Notes under the pieces: model-generated
Database searches by the model: none
Told to the model about the DNA's origin: nothing
The model's input: only the letters and a program-made list of their open reading frames with translations
Part shown: one piece after another, positions 15,721-23,326 of the stretch
Layout of the letters: each line of letters opens with the position of its first letter
How positions within the stretch are numbered: the stretch's first letter is position 1
From: Deltaproteobacteria bacterium
Lineage (GTDB): Bacteria > Desulfobacterota > Binatia > UBA9968
DNA length: 35,361 nucleotides
Direction of reading: 5' to 3'
Assembly: GCA_016210115.1 (NCBI GenBank)
Contig: JACQUW010000269.1
Location: 1 to 35,361, forward strand
Position numbers and translations under genes: made by a program

Positions 15721-15761
15721 CACGACTGGGTTGGGTTGACCACTTTTTCCCTCCAGTCGTG
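15721..15761. other. 9-bp inverted repeat downstream of the VKOR gene
   Basis: CACGACTGG (15721-15729) and CCAGTCGTG (15753-15761) are perfect inverted copies separated by 23 bases, starting 20 bases after the VKOR stop. It could end the upstream transcript as a long-loop hairpin or serve as a protein-binding site. A T-run lies inside the loop, not after the stem. Confidence 0.4.
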
Positions 15762-16174
15762 ACCTCAAGTTTCTTGTCGGTAAAATACCTCTTGCAAACT
15801 GTTTTAAATTTTGGTAGAAGTTTTGGCAAAATATAACGAAAAATCACGTCGCACGTCGGACAAAATGGCCTAAACGTGCTCTTTTGGCGAAAATCGTACA
15901 CAACGGGTGCCGGCTTTTTGTCCGCGGCTGGCGCCCAAACTATAACTCTAAAAGACTTGGACACCTTTTCTTCTCTTGGTTCATTAGAAAGCCGATCTCT
16001 TTCACTAAAAAAGTCAATCTTTTCAACTAAATTTCCATTCTATCGATACAAATCGATGCGGCACGTTTCGTGCTTTATAGGCTTTATGGGGTTGGACTCG
16101 GCAAAGCTTGCACCCGGAAAACCCGCTCTTTAGGTCCGCGCAGGGCGAAGGTTGCCAAAACACGTAGATTAAGT
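15762..16174 (+). promoter_or_regulatory. Leader region of the exopolysaccharide operon
   Basis: This stretch of about 410 bases without a supported gene is more AT-rich than its surroundings. It contains a tandem 7-mer CACGTCG (15845-15858), an imperfect direct repeat of about 15 bases (15995-16010 and 16017-16031, 22 bases apart) and two ATCGAT palindromes 10 bases apart (16042-16047, 16052-16057). A sigma-54-type promoter candidate follows at 16059-16074. No convincing sigma-70 promoter was identified. The arrangement fits a regulated promoter for the downstream operon. Confidence 0.5.
16059..16074 (+). promoter_or_regulatory. Candidate sigma-54 (RpoN) promoter
   Basis: CGGCACG-TTTC-GTGCT matches the sigma-54 consensus TGGCACG-N4-TTGCW at 10 of 12 informative positions, including the invariant GG (-24) and GC (-12) 12 bases apart. 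Transcription would start near 16085, about 90 bases before the first gene of the exopolysaccharide operon. Several bacterial exopolysaccharide loci are known to be RpoN-dependent. The sequence can also be read as a GCACG-TTT-CGTGC hairpin, which is an alternative explanation. Confidence 0.5.
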
Positions 16175-16900
16175 ATGAGCCTCGTTTACGATGCACTGAA
16201 AAGAGTCGGGCTTTCGGTAAATGCGCAGCTTTACAGCCTCGATTCTGATAGCACTGTCGATAATTGTTTCGAAAAACTACTCAGAGCTGAATCCCGGCGG
16301 GTCTTTTCGACGGTCTTGAGTAATCTGGCTGGAGGGTCAACCCGGCCGAAAACAGTTCTCGTGTGTAGCGCCAGTAAAGGTGAGGGTGCCACGACTGTAG
16401 GTATCGGACTTGCTCTCGCGGCTGCGGATAAAAGGGCGGGAGAGGTCCTGCTGATAGATGGGAATTTTCACAGCCCAACGGCATCGAAAGTCTTCAGGAT
16501 GGAGGACGGCGGCTTGGCCGAATATTTGGCGGGAGACTTAGCTAATCCTGGAATTAAGCGAACGGCCATACCAGCTCTTTCGCTGTTGGCCTCCGGGAGG
16601 ATTCGCGGTGACCATATTCAAGGGATGGAGACGCCGAAATTCCGGATACTTTTGGATAAGCTCAGCCCACTGTACCAGTTTATTTTGGTTGATGGACCGG
16701 CAATCAACGCTCATCCGGAGTCGGTCTTGTATGCGCCACAGGTGGATAGGACCCTTCTGATCATTCATGCCGGGGAAACGAGGGGTCCAGTGGTGAGAAA
16801 TGCGCTGTCGAAGCTTTCAGCCGCAGGATGCAACAAGGTTGGCGTCATTCTAAATCGCAGGAGCTTTGCCATACCGCAAAGTGTGTACAAGAGACTATGA
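16175..16900 (+). CDS. CpsD/CapB-like chain-length regulator ATPase with degenerate P-loop
   Basis: This 241-residue protein resembles the cytoplasmic ATPase/BY-kinase partner of Wzz/GumC chain-length proteins. It begins with MSLVYDALKR, a beginning common to such proteins in exopolysaccharide loci. The MinD-like elements are VCSASKGEGATTV (Walker A region, residues 63-75), LLIDGNFHSP (A', Asp95) and FILVDGP (Walker B, Asp173). In active members the Walker A ends GKS/T; here it is GATT, so the P-loop Lys is replaced by Ala72 although the signature Lys68 is kept. There is no C-terminal tyrosine cluster, only one Tyr three residues from the end. It may be a regulatory, non-kinase form. The ATG at 16175 has no clear ribosome binding site. 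It is the first gene of the operon, and its TGA overlaps the next ATG by 4 bases. Confidence 0.8.
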   Translation: MSLVYDALKRVGLSVNAQLYSLDSDSTVDNCFEKLLRAESRRVFSTVLSNLAGGSTRPKTVLVCSASKGEGATTVGIGLALAAADKRAGEVLLIDGNFHSPTASKVFRMEDGGLAEYLAGDLANPGIKRTAIPALSLLASGRIRGDHIQGMETPKFRILLDKLSPLYQFILVDGPAINAHPESVLYAPQVDRTLLIIHAGETRGPVVRNALSKLSAAGCNKVGVILNRRSFAIPQSVYKRL

Positions 16901-18750
16901 CCGAACCCCCACGAACGGCTGTGGTCCTGGCCGGAGGTCTGCCGTTTGCCGAAGCCTCTCTCGATGGAGTAAGGCCAAAAATCCTGCTGCCCGTAGCGAA
17001 CCGCCCCCTTATCTCCTATCTCGGGTCTGTTCTGGCGGCCGCCGGGGTTAATCACCTGATCATTTGCTTAAACACCACAACGGCTGAAGCTTGGAGTTCG
17101 CTGGAACAATCGCTTGGTGGTTTGTGCCTGCAGCTCGAATGCGTGGTTCACAAGATCCCCCGCGGCACTGGCGGATCACTTAAACAGGTAGAGAATCGAC
17201 TCGATGGCAACCCATTTTGGGTTGTAAGCGGAGACCTCTTTTTGGAGACGGACCTCCGTCCAATGGTAGCTGCTCATCAGGAAAGTGGCTTGACCGCCAC
17301 GGTTGGTGTTTTGCGCGTAGAAGAGACTCCTTGGGAAATGGAGCGAGTCGAAGTCAATGCAGAACGGCGGGTCAGGGCGATTCACAGGATGCACCCGGCC
17401 CAAAACAAGCGCAGCATGCTGCGACCTGCAGGACTATACCTGTTCGAAGCGTCGGTGCTAGAACTGATTCCCCAAAGGGGCCATTTCGACTTAAAGGAGC
17501 AGCTTTTTCCGCTCCTTGCTGAAAAAGAACTGCACGCGGGCGTATGGGAAATCCCCGGCTATTGTCGCACGATATCCAGTGTCGCTGACTACTTCACGGC
17601 CAACCGCGATGTTCTCCTAAGAAATGTGGTCTTCCCTTACCTGGAGTCCTGCACGATCGAGGCTGCCGCCAGAGCCCCTTCCAGAGATCCTTCGCAGGAG
17701 GTGTCTGAGCAGATTGGTTTGTCTGGAAGGCCACTCGATGCAAGCGTAAACACGCGGGTCTCACTTGGTGCCACGCTTCTGAGTCCCGTGCTTCTGGGCA
17801 CGGACTGCGATATTGGCGATGCTGCTATTATCATTGGTCCGACGGCGATCGGCGGTAGATGCGTGATAGAGGACAATGCCGTTGTTGATGAATGCGTGTT
17901 GCTTCCAGGCGCGAGCATCGGCAGAAATGCCCGCCTCGATCGATGCGTGATTGGCGACGGCGCTATCGTTGAGCCAGGCGCTTCTCTCCGTGAAATGATT
18001 ATTTTTGGCCGGCCGGTTAAGGCGGCTGCGCTGGGAGGACTCCCTGGTAGGCAGCTGCCGCTCAATTCAAGCGGTCTCCTACAATTGTCTGAGTGGCGCA
18101 TACCGGCTCCAAAACTTTTCCTGAAACGGGTTTTTGACACGTTGGTCGCCGGAGTCGGCCTCATAATTTCGGCGCCGCTTATGGCGCTCATCGGTCTGGC
18201 TATCAAACTCGATTCACCAGGGAAAGTTGTCTTCCGTCAACCCAGGTGCGGTTTGGGCGGGCGCGAGTTCGTGCTTTACAAGTTCCGCTCCATGGTGGCG
18301 GAATCGGAAAATCTCAAGCGAGAGCTTTTGTCCCTGAACCAGGTTGACGGCCCAATGTTTAAGATCATCGATGATCCCAGGAACACGCGTGTGGGGCGCT
18401 TTCTCAGGGCAACAAATCTCGACGAACTTCCCCAACTCTGGAACGTGCTGCTCGGGGATATGAGCCTCGTTGGACCCCGCCCGCTCTCGATGGATGAAAT
18501 GCGATATAATCCCTACTGGAGGGACGTTCGTCTCTCGGTTCGGCCTGGTCTCACCGGACTGTGGCAGGTCAAGGCGCATAGCAAGACCTCGTTCGCCGAC
18601 TGGATTCGTTATGATCTCTACTACGCCAACAACTTGTCTCCGTGGCTGGATCTCAAAATTCTCGCAAAGACATTCCTCAACTCTTTTCTCCCAAAAAGGA
18701 GTGCGGAGGTTGTGGCCAGGAGAACACCGATACAGGAGAAGAGCGCATGA
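16897..18750 (+). CDS. Fusion of NDP-sugar nucleotidyltransferase-like/LbH domain and polyprenyl-phosphate sugar-1-phosphate transferase
   Basis: This 617-residue protein joins two enzyme types. Residues 5-250 resemble sugar-1-phosphate nucleotidyltransferases: [18 protein letters not shown] (26-37), [12 protein letters not shown] with the metal-site Asp (113), and RPAGLYLF. Residues 285-370 are hexapeptide repeats of a left-handed beta-helix ([23 protein letters not shown]). Residues 405-600 form a bacterial sugar transferase (PF02397-type): [10 protein letters not shown] with a membrane segment, [27 protein letters not shown] (508-527) and [10 protein letters not shown]. That half should transfer a sugar-1-phosphate to undecaprenyl phosphate and begin repeat-unit synthesis. 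The usual GGxGTR nucleotide-binding loop is missing ([18 protein letters not shown]), so the first domain may be inactive or altered. The ATG overlaps the upstream stop by 4 bases. Confidence 0.88.
   Translation: MTEPPRTAVVLAGGLPFAEASLDGVRPKILLPVANRPLISYLGSVLAAAGVNHLIICLNTTTAEAWSSLEQSLGGLCLQLECVVHKIPRGTGGSLKQVENRLDGNPFWVVSGDLFLETDLRPMVAAHQESGLTATVGVLRVEETPWEMERVEVNAERRVRAIHRMHPAQNKRSMLRPAGLYLFEASVLELIPQRGHFDLKEQLFPLLAEKELHAGVWEIPGYCRTISSVADYFTANRDVLLRNVVFPYLESCTIEAAARAPSRDPSQEVSEQIGLSGRPLDASVNTRVSLGATLLSPVLLGTDCDIGDAAIIIGPTAIGGRCVIEDNAVVDECVLLPGASIGRNARLDRCVIGDGAIVEPGASLREMIIFGRPVKAAALGGLPGRQLPLNSSGLLQLSEWRIPAPKLFLKRVFDTLVAGVGLIISAPLMALIGLAIKLDSPGKVVFRQPRCGLGGREFVLYKFRSMVAESENLKRELLSLNQVDGPMFKIIDDPRNTRVGRFLRATNLDELPQLWNVLLGDMSLVGPRPLSMDEMRYNPYWRDVRLSVRPGLTGLWQVKAHSKTSFADWIRYDLYYANNLSPWLDLKILAKTFLNSFLPKRSAEVVARRTPIQEKSA
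18734..18738 (+). promoter_or_regulatory. Ribosome binding site AGGAG of the wza-like gene
   Basis: AGGAG ends 8 bases before the ATG at 18747. It supports that start, which places the lipobox at residue 20, over an upstream in-frame ATG at 18642 that lies inside the previous gene. Confidence 0.7.
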
Positions 18751-19745
18751 AATCGGTCACCGCCGCGATCCGGATGATTTTCTTGACTCTTTTCACCGCG
18801 AGCTGTGCGGTCCAGAGCGAACAGGAAGTTGAGCGGATCATCTTTCACGAAGTGAAGGCGCCTCTTCCGGGCGCAATTCAGGCCGATCCCCATCGTCTTC
18901 GTGTCGGAGACTCGCTGTTGGTTAAGTTTGCCAATAATCCGGAACTAAATATCGAGGGGCCCGTCCGGCCAGACGGGAAATTTGCCCTGGCCCTGATCGG
19001 GGAGGTCCCGGCCGCAGGTTTGACGGTGGCGGAACTCCGCTCGAGCATCAGCGGGCATTTCAAGCGTTTCATCAGCGAGACCCGCTACGGCGAGACTCTC
19101 AAGGAAGGGGACGACCTCCAGATCCGGTTTGTCTTCAATCCTGAATTGAATCAGGTGATCACGGTCCGGACTGACGGTAACATTTCCATGCCTTTGATCG
19201 GTGACATTCAAGCTGCCGGGCTGCGCCCTACGGATCTCCGCAAGAATCTTCTCAAAGCTTACGCCAGGCATCTCAAAAACCCGGACATTACGGTCCTGGT
19301 CGGGGGGCTCGTCACCAGGAAAATTTTCGCCGATGAGTCCTTTATCTCTGTGCATCTGACCAAGCCGGCCGATCGGCTAATTTTTGTGGGTGGAGAGGTT
19401 CAACGCCCGCGCAGCCTTAGGCTCGAAGGAAAGCTGACCGCGCTTCAGGCCATCATGGAAGCGGGAGGAGTCAAAGAGACTGCAGATCTCTCACAGGTAG
19501 TGGTGCTGAGAACCGGACCGTACGAGCAGGGGCAATGGATAAAGACCAACCTCACCCACCCGCTTGCAGGGAAAGATGTCCTGCACGATATCGATCTCAA
19601 GGATGGAGATATCCTGGTCGTGCCCATGAGCGGCATTGCCCGGCTGAACCTCTGGATCAAGCAATATATCCGTGACGTTATGCCGTTAGACAGCAGGTTC
19701 AACATCAGTTCCATTATCTATGACTCAGGGAGTCGCGGCCGCTAA
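18747..19745 (+). CDS. wza: Wza-type outer-membrane polysaccharide export lipoprotein
   Basis: This 332-residue protein forms the outer-membrane channel for polysaccharide export. The N-terminus ends in FTASC (Cys20), a lipobox. Two polysaccharide-export repeats follow one another: RVGDSLLVKFANNPELN ... IGEVPAAGLTVAELR (about 52-98) and KEGDDLQIRFVFNPELN ... IGDIQAAGLRPTDLR (about 119-165). They are so alike that they look like an internal duplication. A SLBB-type domain follows (LIFVGGEVQRPRSLRLEGKLTAL in pieces from 211, with AIMEAGGVKE). The C-terminal segment IARLNLWIKQYIRDVMP could be the amphipathic helix that spans the outer membrane in Wza. Its ATG overlaps the stop of the fusion gene by 4 bases. 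Confidence 0.9.
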   Translation: MKSVTAAIRMIFLTLFTASCAVQSEQEVERIIFHEVKAPLPGAIQADPHRLRVGDSLLVKFANNPELNIEGPVRPDGKFALALIGEVPAAGLTVAELRSSISGHFKRFISETRYGETLKEGDDLQIRFVFNPELNQVITVRTDGNISMPLIGDIQAAGLRPTDLRKNLLKAYARHLKNPDITVLVGGLVTRKIFADESFISVHLTKPADRLIFVGGEVQRPRSLRLEGKLTALQAIMEAGGVKETADLSQVVVLRTGPYEQGQWIKTNLTHPLAGKDVLHDIDLKDGDILVVPMSGIARLNLWIKQYIRDVMPLDSRFNISSIIYDSGSRGR

Positions 19746-19759
19746 GGTGCGGGCTAGAT

Positions 19760-20380
19760 ATGTTACTGCGAACTCCCCTCTTGGGTTTTTTGCTCCTAAC
19801 CCTGAGTGCCGGCGGCGCCGCCGAGCACCTCATCACTGGAGAGCACCCTTCACCTTTCGCCCCGGCTTTGCTATCCCCACCTCTGGAGATCATAAATGTC
19901 CTGACGCCCGAGTTCGGTAACCGGGTTGGAGGGGGCGATTATGGCCTGGCCAATGTGGAGCCGGTTGAAATCGCTTACAGCGTCGGCCAGGGACAGGTGG
20001 TCCGGATCGTGCGCACCCCTGATCTGCGGCCAGGACCGCAGGTTGGAATCCGCTTTCAAGTCCTCCTTGGCGAAGTCAGCAACGCCTACGTCTGGATTGA
20101 GACGCCTTCGGCGAACGAGGTGTGGAAGTGCGAAGTTTCCGTCACCTATCCCGACGGGTTTCAAAGCTCCACTCTGAGCGAGAATGTACAGGGTCGAGCT
20201 GAATACAACATCAGGGCGGCGCCCAGGACAAAACTTGATTTCACGCTTTACCCCACCGCTCATCCCTTCGAACTTGCCAAGCACGTCAGGCTTACCATAA
20301 GTCCCGTACGGACATTGACCTGGTCGGATGAGTTGGTCCCGCTTCCCGCAACGGTTGAACGGTCTATTATCAATCCATGA
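19760..20380 (+). CDS. Secreted protein of unknown function in the exopolysaccharide operon
   Basis: I do not recognise this 206-residue protein. It has a clear signal peptide (about residues 1-20, LLGFLLLTLSAGGAAE) and a mature part rich in alternating hydrophobic residues, which suggests a beta-sandwich (VRIVRTPDLRPGPQVGIRF, NAYVWIETPS, LDFTLYPTAHP). No catalytic motif or repeat is obvious, and a single Cys lies in WKCEVSV. It lies 14 bases after the wza-like gene and 27 before the chain-length gene. A periplasmic accessory role in export or assembly is therefore plausible. The ribosome binding site is weak (AAGGTG, about 10 bases upstream). Confidence 0.75.
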   Translation: MLLRTPLLGFLLLTLSAGGAAEHLITGEHPSPFAPALLSPPLEIINVLTPEFGNRVGGGDYGLANVEPVEIAYSVGQGQVVRIVRTPDLRPGPQVGIRFQVLLGEVSNAYVWIETPSANEVWKCEVSVTYPDGFQSSTLSENVQGRAEYNIRAAPRTKLDFTLYPTAHPFELAKHVRLTISPVRTLTWSDELVPLPATVERSIINP

Positions 20381-20407
20381 GGCGACTCCGTCGCAAGGGA
20401 GAATAGT

Positions 20408-21799
20408 ATGAAAGTCCAGACCACCGGCAGGCTTTTGCTCGACAGCGTCTTCCGCCGCAAAAAGATGATCCTGATCGTAGCGTTCAGCATCTTGGGAACC
20501 GTCTTAGTCGGAAGTCTGCTTTCCCCGCCAAGCTACGAGGCCACCAGCACGGTTTTGGTCCGCGGGAGCAATTACGAGCATGTTCTCTTTCCTGAGCCGA
20601 GGCACGGAGGACCCACAACCTTTCTCGTAAAACCCCAGGAACAGATCAACTCTGAGATCGAGATCATCAAGAGTCGCCCAGTTCTCGAGCGGGTAGTCAA
20701 AGCCCTGAAGCTCGAGGCACGCAAAAACTCTTTGAGCTTGTTCTCCAAAGGATCGAATCGAAACGGTTTCGAGGCGGCGGTGAATCGGCTACGGGATAGC
20801 CTGCGGGTAGAGCCGGTGATCGAGTCTCAGGTGATCCGGATCGCTTACCGCGATTCCGACCCGGTCATGGCAAGTCAGGTGGTTAACCAGGTGGCAGAGG
20901 CATACTTGCGGCAGCACCTTGACGTCCATCTCAATCGGGCAGAAAGCAGCTTTTACGCCGAACAAATGAAGTCTCTTGAGGCGGAAGTTACTGGCCTCAG
21001 GCAACAGTTAGCCAAGATGAAGAGCGAGGAGAATGTCGTCGCCTTCAACGAGCAAGCCGCCGCATTTGTCTCAAAAATTAAAACCCTCGACTTAGCCCGC
21101 GCCAATGTCCAGACCGAGATCGCCAGTAGACGATCCAAAGTGGAGCGCATCCAAAAGCTACTCAAGTCGAATCCCAATCTTCTCATTCCCATGCCGGAGA
21201 TTGCGAAGAACCCGATTATCGAGATGTTAGAAAACAAATTGGTGAACCTACGCTTTCACCTGGAGTCGGTACGACAGCGCTATACAGAAGAGAGCCGGCA
21301 AGTCATCACCGCCCGAGAACAGGTTCAGGAGGTGGAGCGGCAGATCAAGAGTCAAGTGAGGCTCTTCCTGGAGCGGGAAGCCGCGGAACTCGAAAAGCTG
21401 CAGGCGGAAGAACAGGCCCTGACCCGGACCATCGAGAGCCTAAACACCCAGATCAAGCGTTTTGCCGCCACCGAGTCCGGTTTGGCGAATCTTGAAAGGC
21501 AGATCGAGGATAAGCAGAAAACCCTAACCGTGCTCAGAGAAAGATACCAAGATGCCTTGGTAGCGCAAGGCACAGACTATAGATTGCAAGCGGCGAAGAT
21601 CGTAAGTCTAGCCTCGGTCCCAACCAGCCCGGTCTTTCCTAACCTTCTTCTCAACATGGTTTTGGCCGTTGTCCTTGCTATTGCGGTGAGTCTTGGACTC
21701 GCCTTTTTCGCCGAGTATTGGGACGACTCCATCAAAGTACCGGAGGACGTGGAACGGTACCTGGGACTTCCGGTTCTCGCCTCCGTTCCAGAGCTCTAG
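20408..21799 (+). CDS. Wzz/GumC-type chain-length determinant protein
   Basis: This 463-residue inner-membrane protein sets polymer length and couples synthesis to export. It has a membrane segment near each end (about residues 20-40 and 414-437). Between them is a periplasmic domain with a Wzz start (SYEATSTVLVRG) and a long coiled coil (about 170-390, many Glu/Gln/Leu/Arg). The proline-rich VPTSPVFPN just before the second membrane segment is characteristic of the family. The cytoplasmic tail ends at GLPVLASVPEL, exactly where tandem GumC-BY-kinase proteins continue into the kinase; here the ATPase-like partner is the separate gene at 16175. GGGAG lies before the ATG. The stop is directly followed by the start of the next gene with no gap. 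Confidence 0.92.
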   Translation: MKVQTTGRLLLDSVFRRKKMILIVAFSILGTVLVGSLLSPPSYEATSTVLVRGSNYEHVLFPEPRHGGPTTFLVKPQEQINSEIEIIKSRPVLERVVKALKLEARKNSLSLFSKGSNRNGFEAAVNRLRDSLRVEPVIESQVIRIAYRDSDPVMASQVVNQVAEAYLRQHLDVHLNRAESSFYAEQMKSLEAEVTGLRQQLAKMKSEENVVAFNEQAAAFVSKIKTLDLARANVQTEIASRRSKVERIQKLLKSNPNLLIPMPEIAKNPIIEMLENKLVNLRFHLESVRQRYTEESRQVITAREQVQEVERQIKSQVRLFLEREAAELEKLQAEEQALTRTIESLNTQIKRFAATESGLANLERQIEDKQKTLTVLRERYQDALVAQGTDYRLQAAKIVSLASVPTSPVFPNLLLNMVLAVVLAIAVSLGLAFFAEYWDDSIKVPEDVERYLGLPVLASVPEL

Positions 21800-23326
21800 A
21801 TGGATCTGTCATGGTCTGAAAGGGAGCCATTCGCGCGGCTGGGATCAGGACTTTGGCTCGCTCTGCTCGGCGTCATCATCGGCCTGCTGTTCCTCACCGC
21901 TGTTCAGCTTGACCTGAAATGGTTTCTCGTCGCTTTTCTCGGTGCCTTAACCCTTATCGCGGCCCTTGCTTTCGCTGACCGAAAGAGTTTTTTTCTTGTC
22001 CTTCTCGTATTCGCCTTGCCCATTAACGCGGACTTAAACCTTTTTTTTCAGCCCAGTTTGGTCCGAAGATCCACGTACGGGCTCCAAATAACACTTCCCT
22101 ATCTCGCTCTCATTCCCCTTTACTTCCTGTGGGGGATTTCCTGTCTCAAAGAAAGACGTCCCCTCATCAGCTCCACAACAGGCCACCTGCCGCTTTTCGC
22201 CTTTTTTATAACCGCATTCGCATCGGTGATTCTATCGCGTGATCGTTTATTCGGCTTTTTCGACCTTTTTGCTCTGACCGGTTCGATCCTTCTTTTTGTT
22301 TACGTCGCGAATCAGGTGTCGGATTCTCGCATGCTAGGCCTCGTGTGGGTGACGCTCATGGCTACAGTGGGAATTCAGGGGGCCATTGCTGCTGGCCAGT
22401 ATCTCACAGGGTCTGGCCTGGGCTTGGAGGCTTTGGGCGGTTACGGGGCCTCGGGGCAAAGGACTCAGGGAACTTTGGGACTTGCGGCGATCAGCCGGGT
22501 CGCAGGGACACTTGGCCATCCGAATCAATTGGCGCTCTATTTTGACCTCTTGCTGCCTCTGGGTTGGAGCTTCGTGTTCTTTCCCATGAGGAGACGCTTT
22601 AAGCTCGTTTTGATAGCTGTTTTGGTTCTGGGTGGAGTGGGACTTTTGGCTTCACTTTCCCGGGGTGGCATCACGGCCGTGAGTGTGGCTTTTCTCTTCA
22701 TCCTGCTTGCGCGCTGCAGCAAGCTCATCGGCCTGTTTAGATCCGGCGTGGCGTTATTTTTGTTGTTCATGTTCCTGACATTCCTGGTCTTGGGAACATC
22801 AAATCCGATTCAGGAGCGATTCTTAAAAAACCGCTACGCCGAGGCGCTCGCGCGAGTGCCATTGGCTAAGGTCACGCTTAACCTCATCGGAGATAACCCG
22901 GCGCTTGGAGTGGGACTGAACAACTACACCGCGGCGGCCAGGCGCTACGACACCACCCCCGAGCAGATCACCTCGGTCTGGAATGCTCCGGTCCACAATC
23001 TCTTCCTTCTCATCACGGCGGAGACAGGAGTGATCGGCCTCGCCTTTTTTGTCGGCTTTCTCTTCACAGCCGTGTTTTCGCTTATTCCAACTCTGCGTGC
23101 CGAAGATCCATTCATCAGGACGATGGGAGCTGGTCTTTTCATCGGCCTCTTGGCTTACCTCGCACACGTTCAGATCGATTACAGCGAATGGACCCATTTT
23201 GCTCCACTTTGGTTCTTGCTCGGACTGAGCGTCAGTTTAAGACGAGTGGCAAGCTTCGTCCGTGCCAGTAGACCGCCTTTTCAGCGAAATAGATCTGCTT
23301 GGTCGGCTCAAGACTCGCCCTTATGA
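21800..23326 (+). CDS. Wzy-type O-antigen ligase/polymerase family membrane protein
   Basis: This 508-residue protein with about 11-12 predicted membrane segments belongs to the Wzy/WaaL (PF04932) family, which polymerises or ligates lipid-linked glycans at the periplasmic side. Typical elements are RVAGTLGHPNQLALY, a short basic Arg/Lys segment between membrane helices (PMRRRFK) and SRGG, and, in the large periplasmic loop, NPALGVGLNNYTAAARRY and APVHNLFLLITAETGVIG. Because Wzx, Wzz-like and Wza-like genes lie in the same operon, polymerase is more likely than ligase. The ATG immediately follows the stop of the chain-length gene. Its own stop overlaps the next ATG by 4 bases. Confidence 0.9.
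   Translation: MDLSWSEREPFARLGSGLWLALLGVIIGLLFLTAVQLDLKWFLVAFLGALTLIAALAFADRKSFFLVLLVFALPINADLNLFFQPSLVRRSTYGLQITLPYLALIPLYFLWGISCLKERRPLISSTTGHLPLFAFFITAFASVILSRDRLFGFFDLFALTGSILLFVYVANQVSDSRMLGLVWVTLMATVGIQGAIAAGQYLTGSGLGLEALGGYGASGQRTQGTLGLAAISRVAGTLGHPNQLALYFDLLLPLGWSFVFFPMRRRFKLVLIAVLVLGGVGLLASLSRGGITAVSVAFLFILLARCSKLIGLFRSGVALFLLFMFLTFLVLGTSNPIQERFLKNRYAEALARVPLAKVTLNLIGDNPALGVGLNNYTAAARRYDTTPEQITSVWNAPVHNLFLLITAETGVIGLAFFVGFLFTAVFSLIPTLRAEDPFIRTMGAGLFIGLLAYLAHVQIDYSEWTHFAPLWFLLGLSVSLRRVASFVRASRPPFQRNRSAWSAQDSPL

Noticed and set aside
15876-16133. Short plus-strand open frame in the exopolysaccharide leader
   Set aside because: It has no ribosome binding site or recognisable motif and overlaps the sigma-54 promoter candidate.
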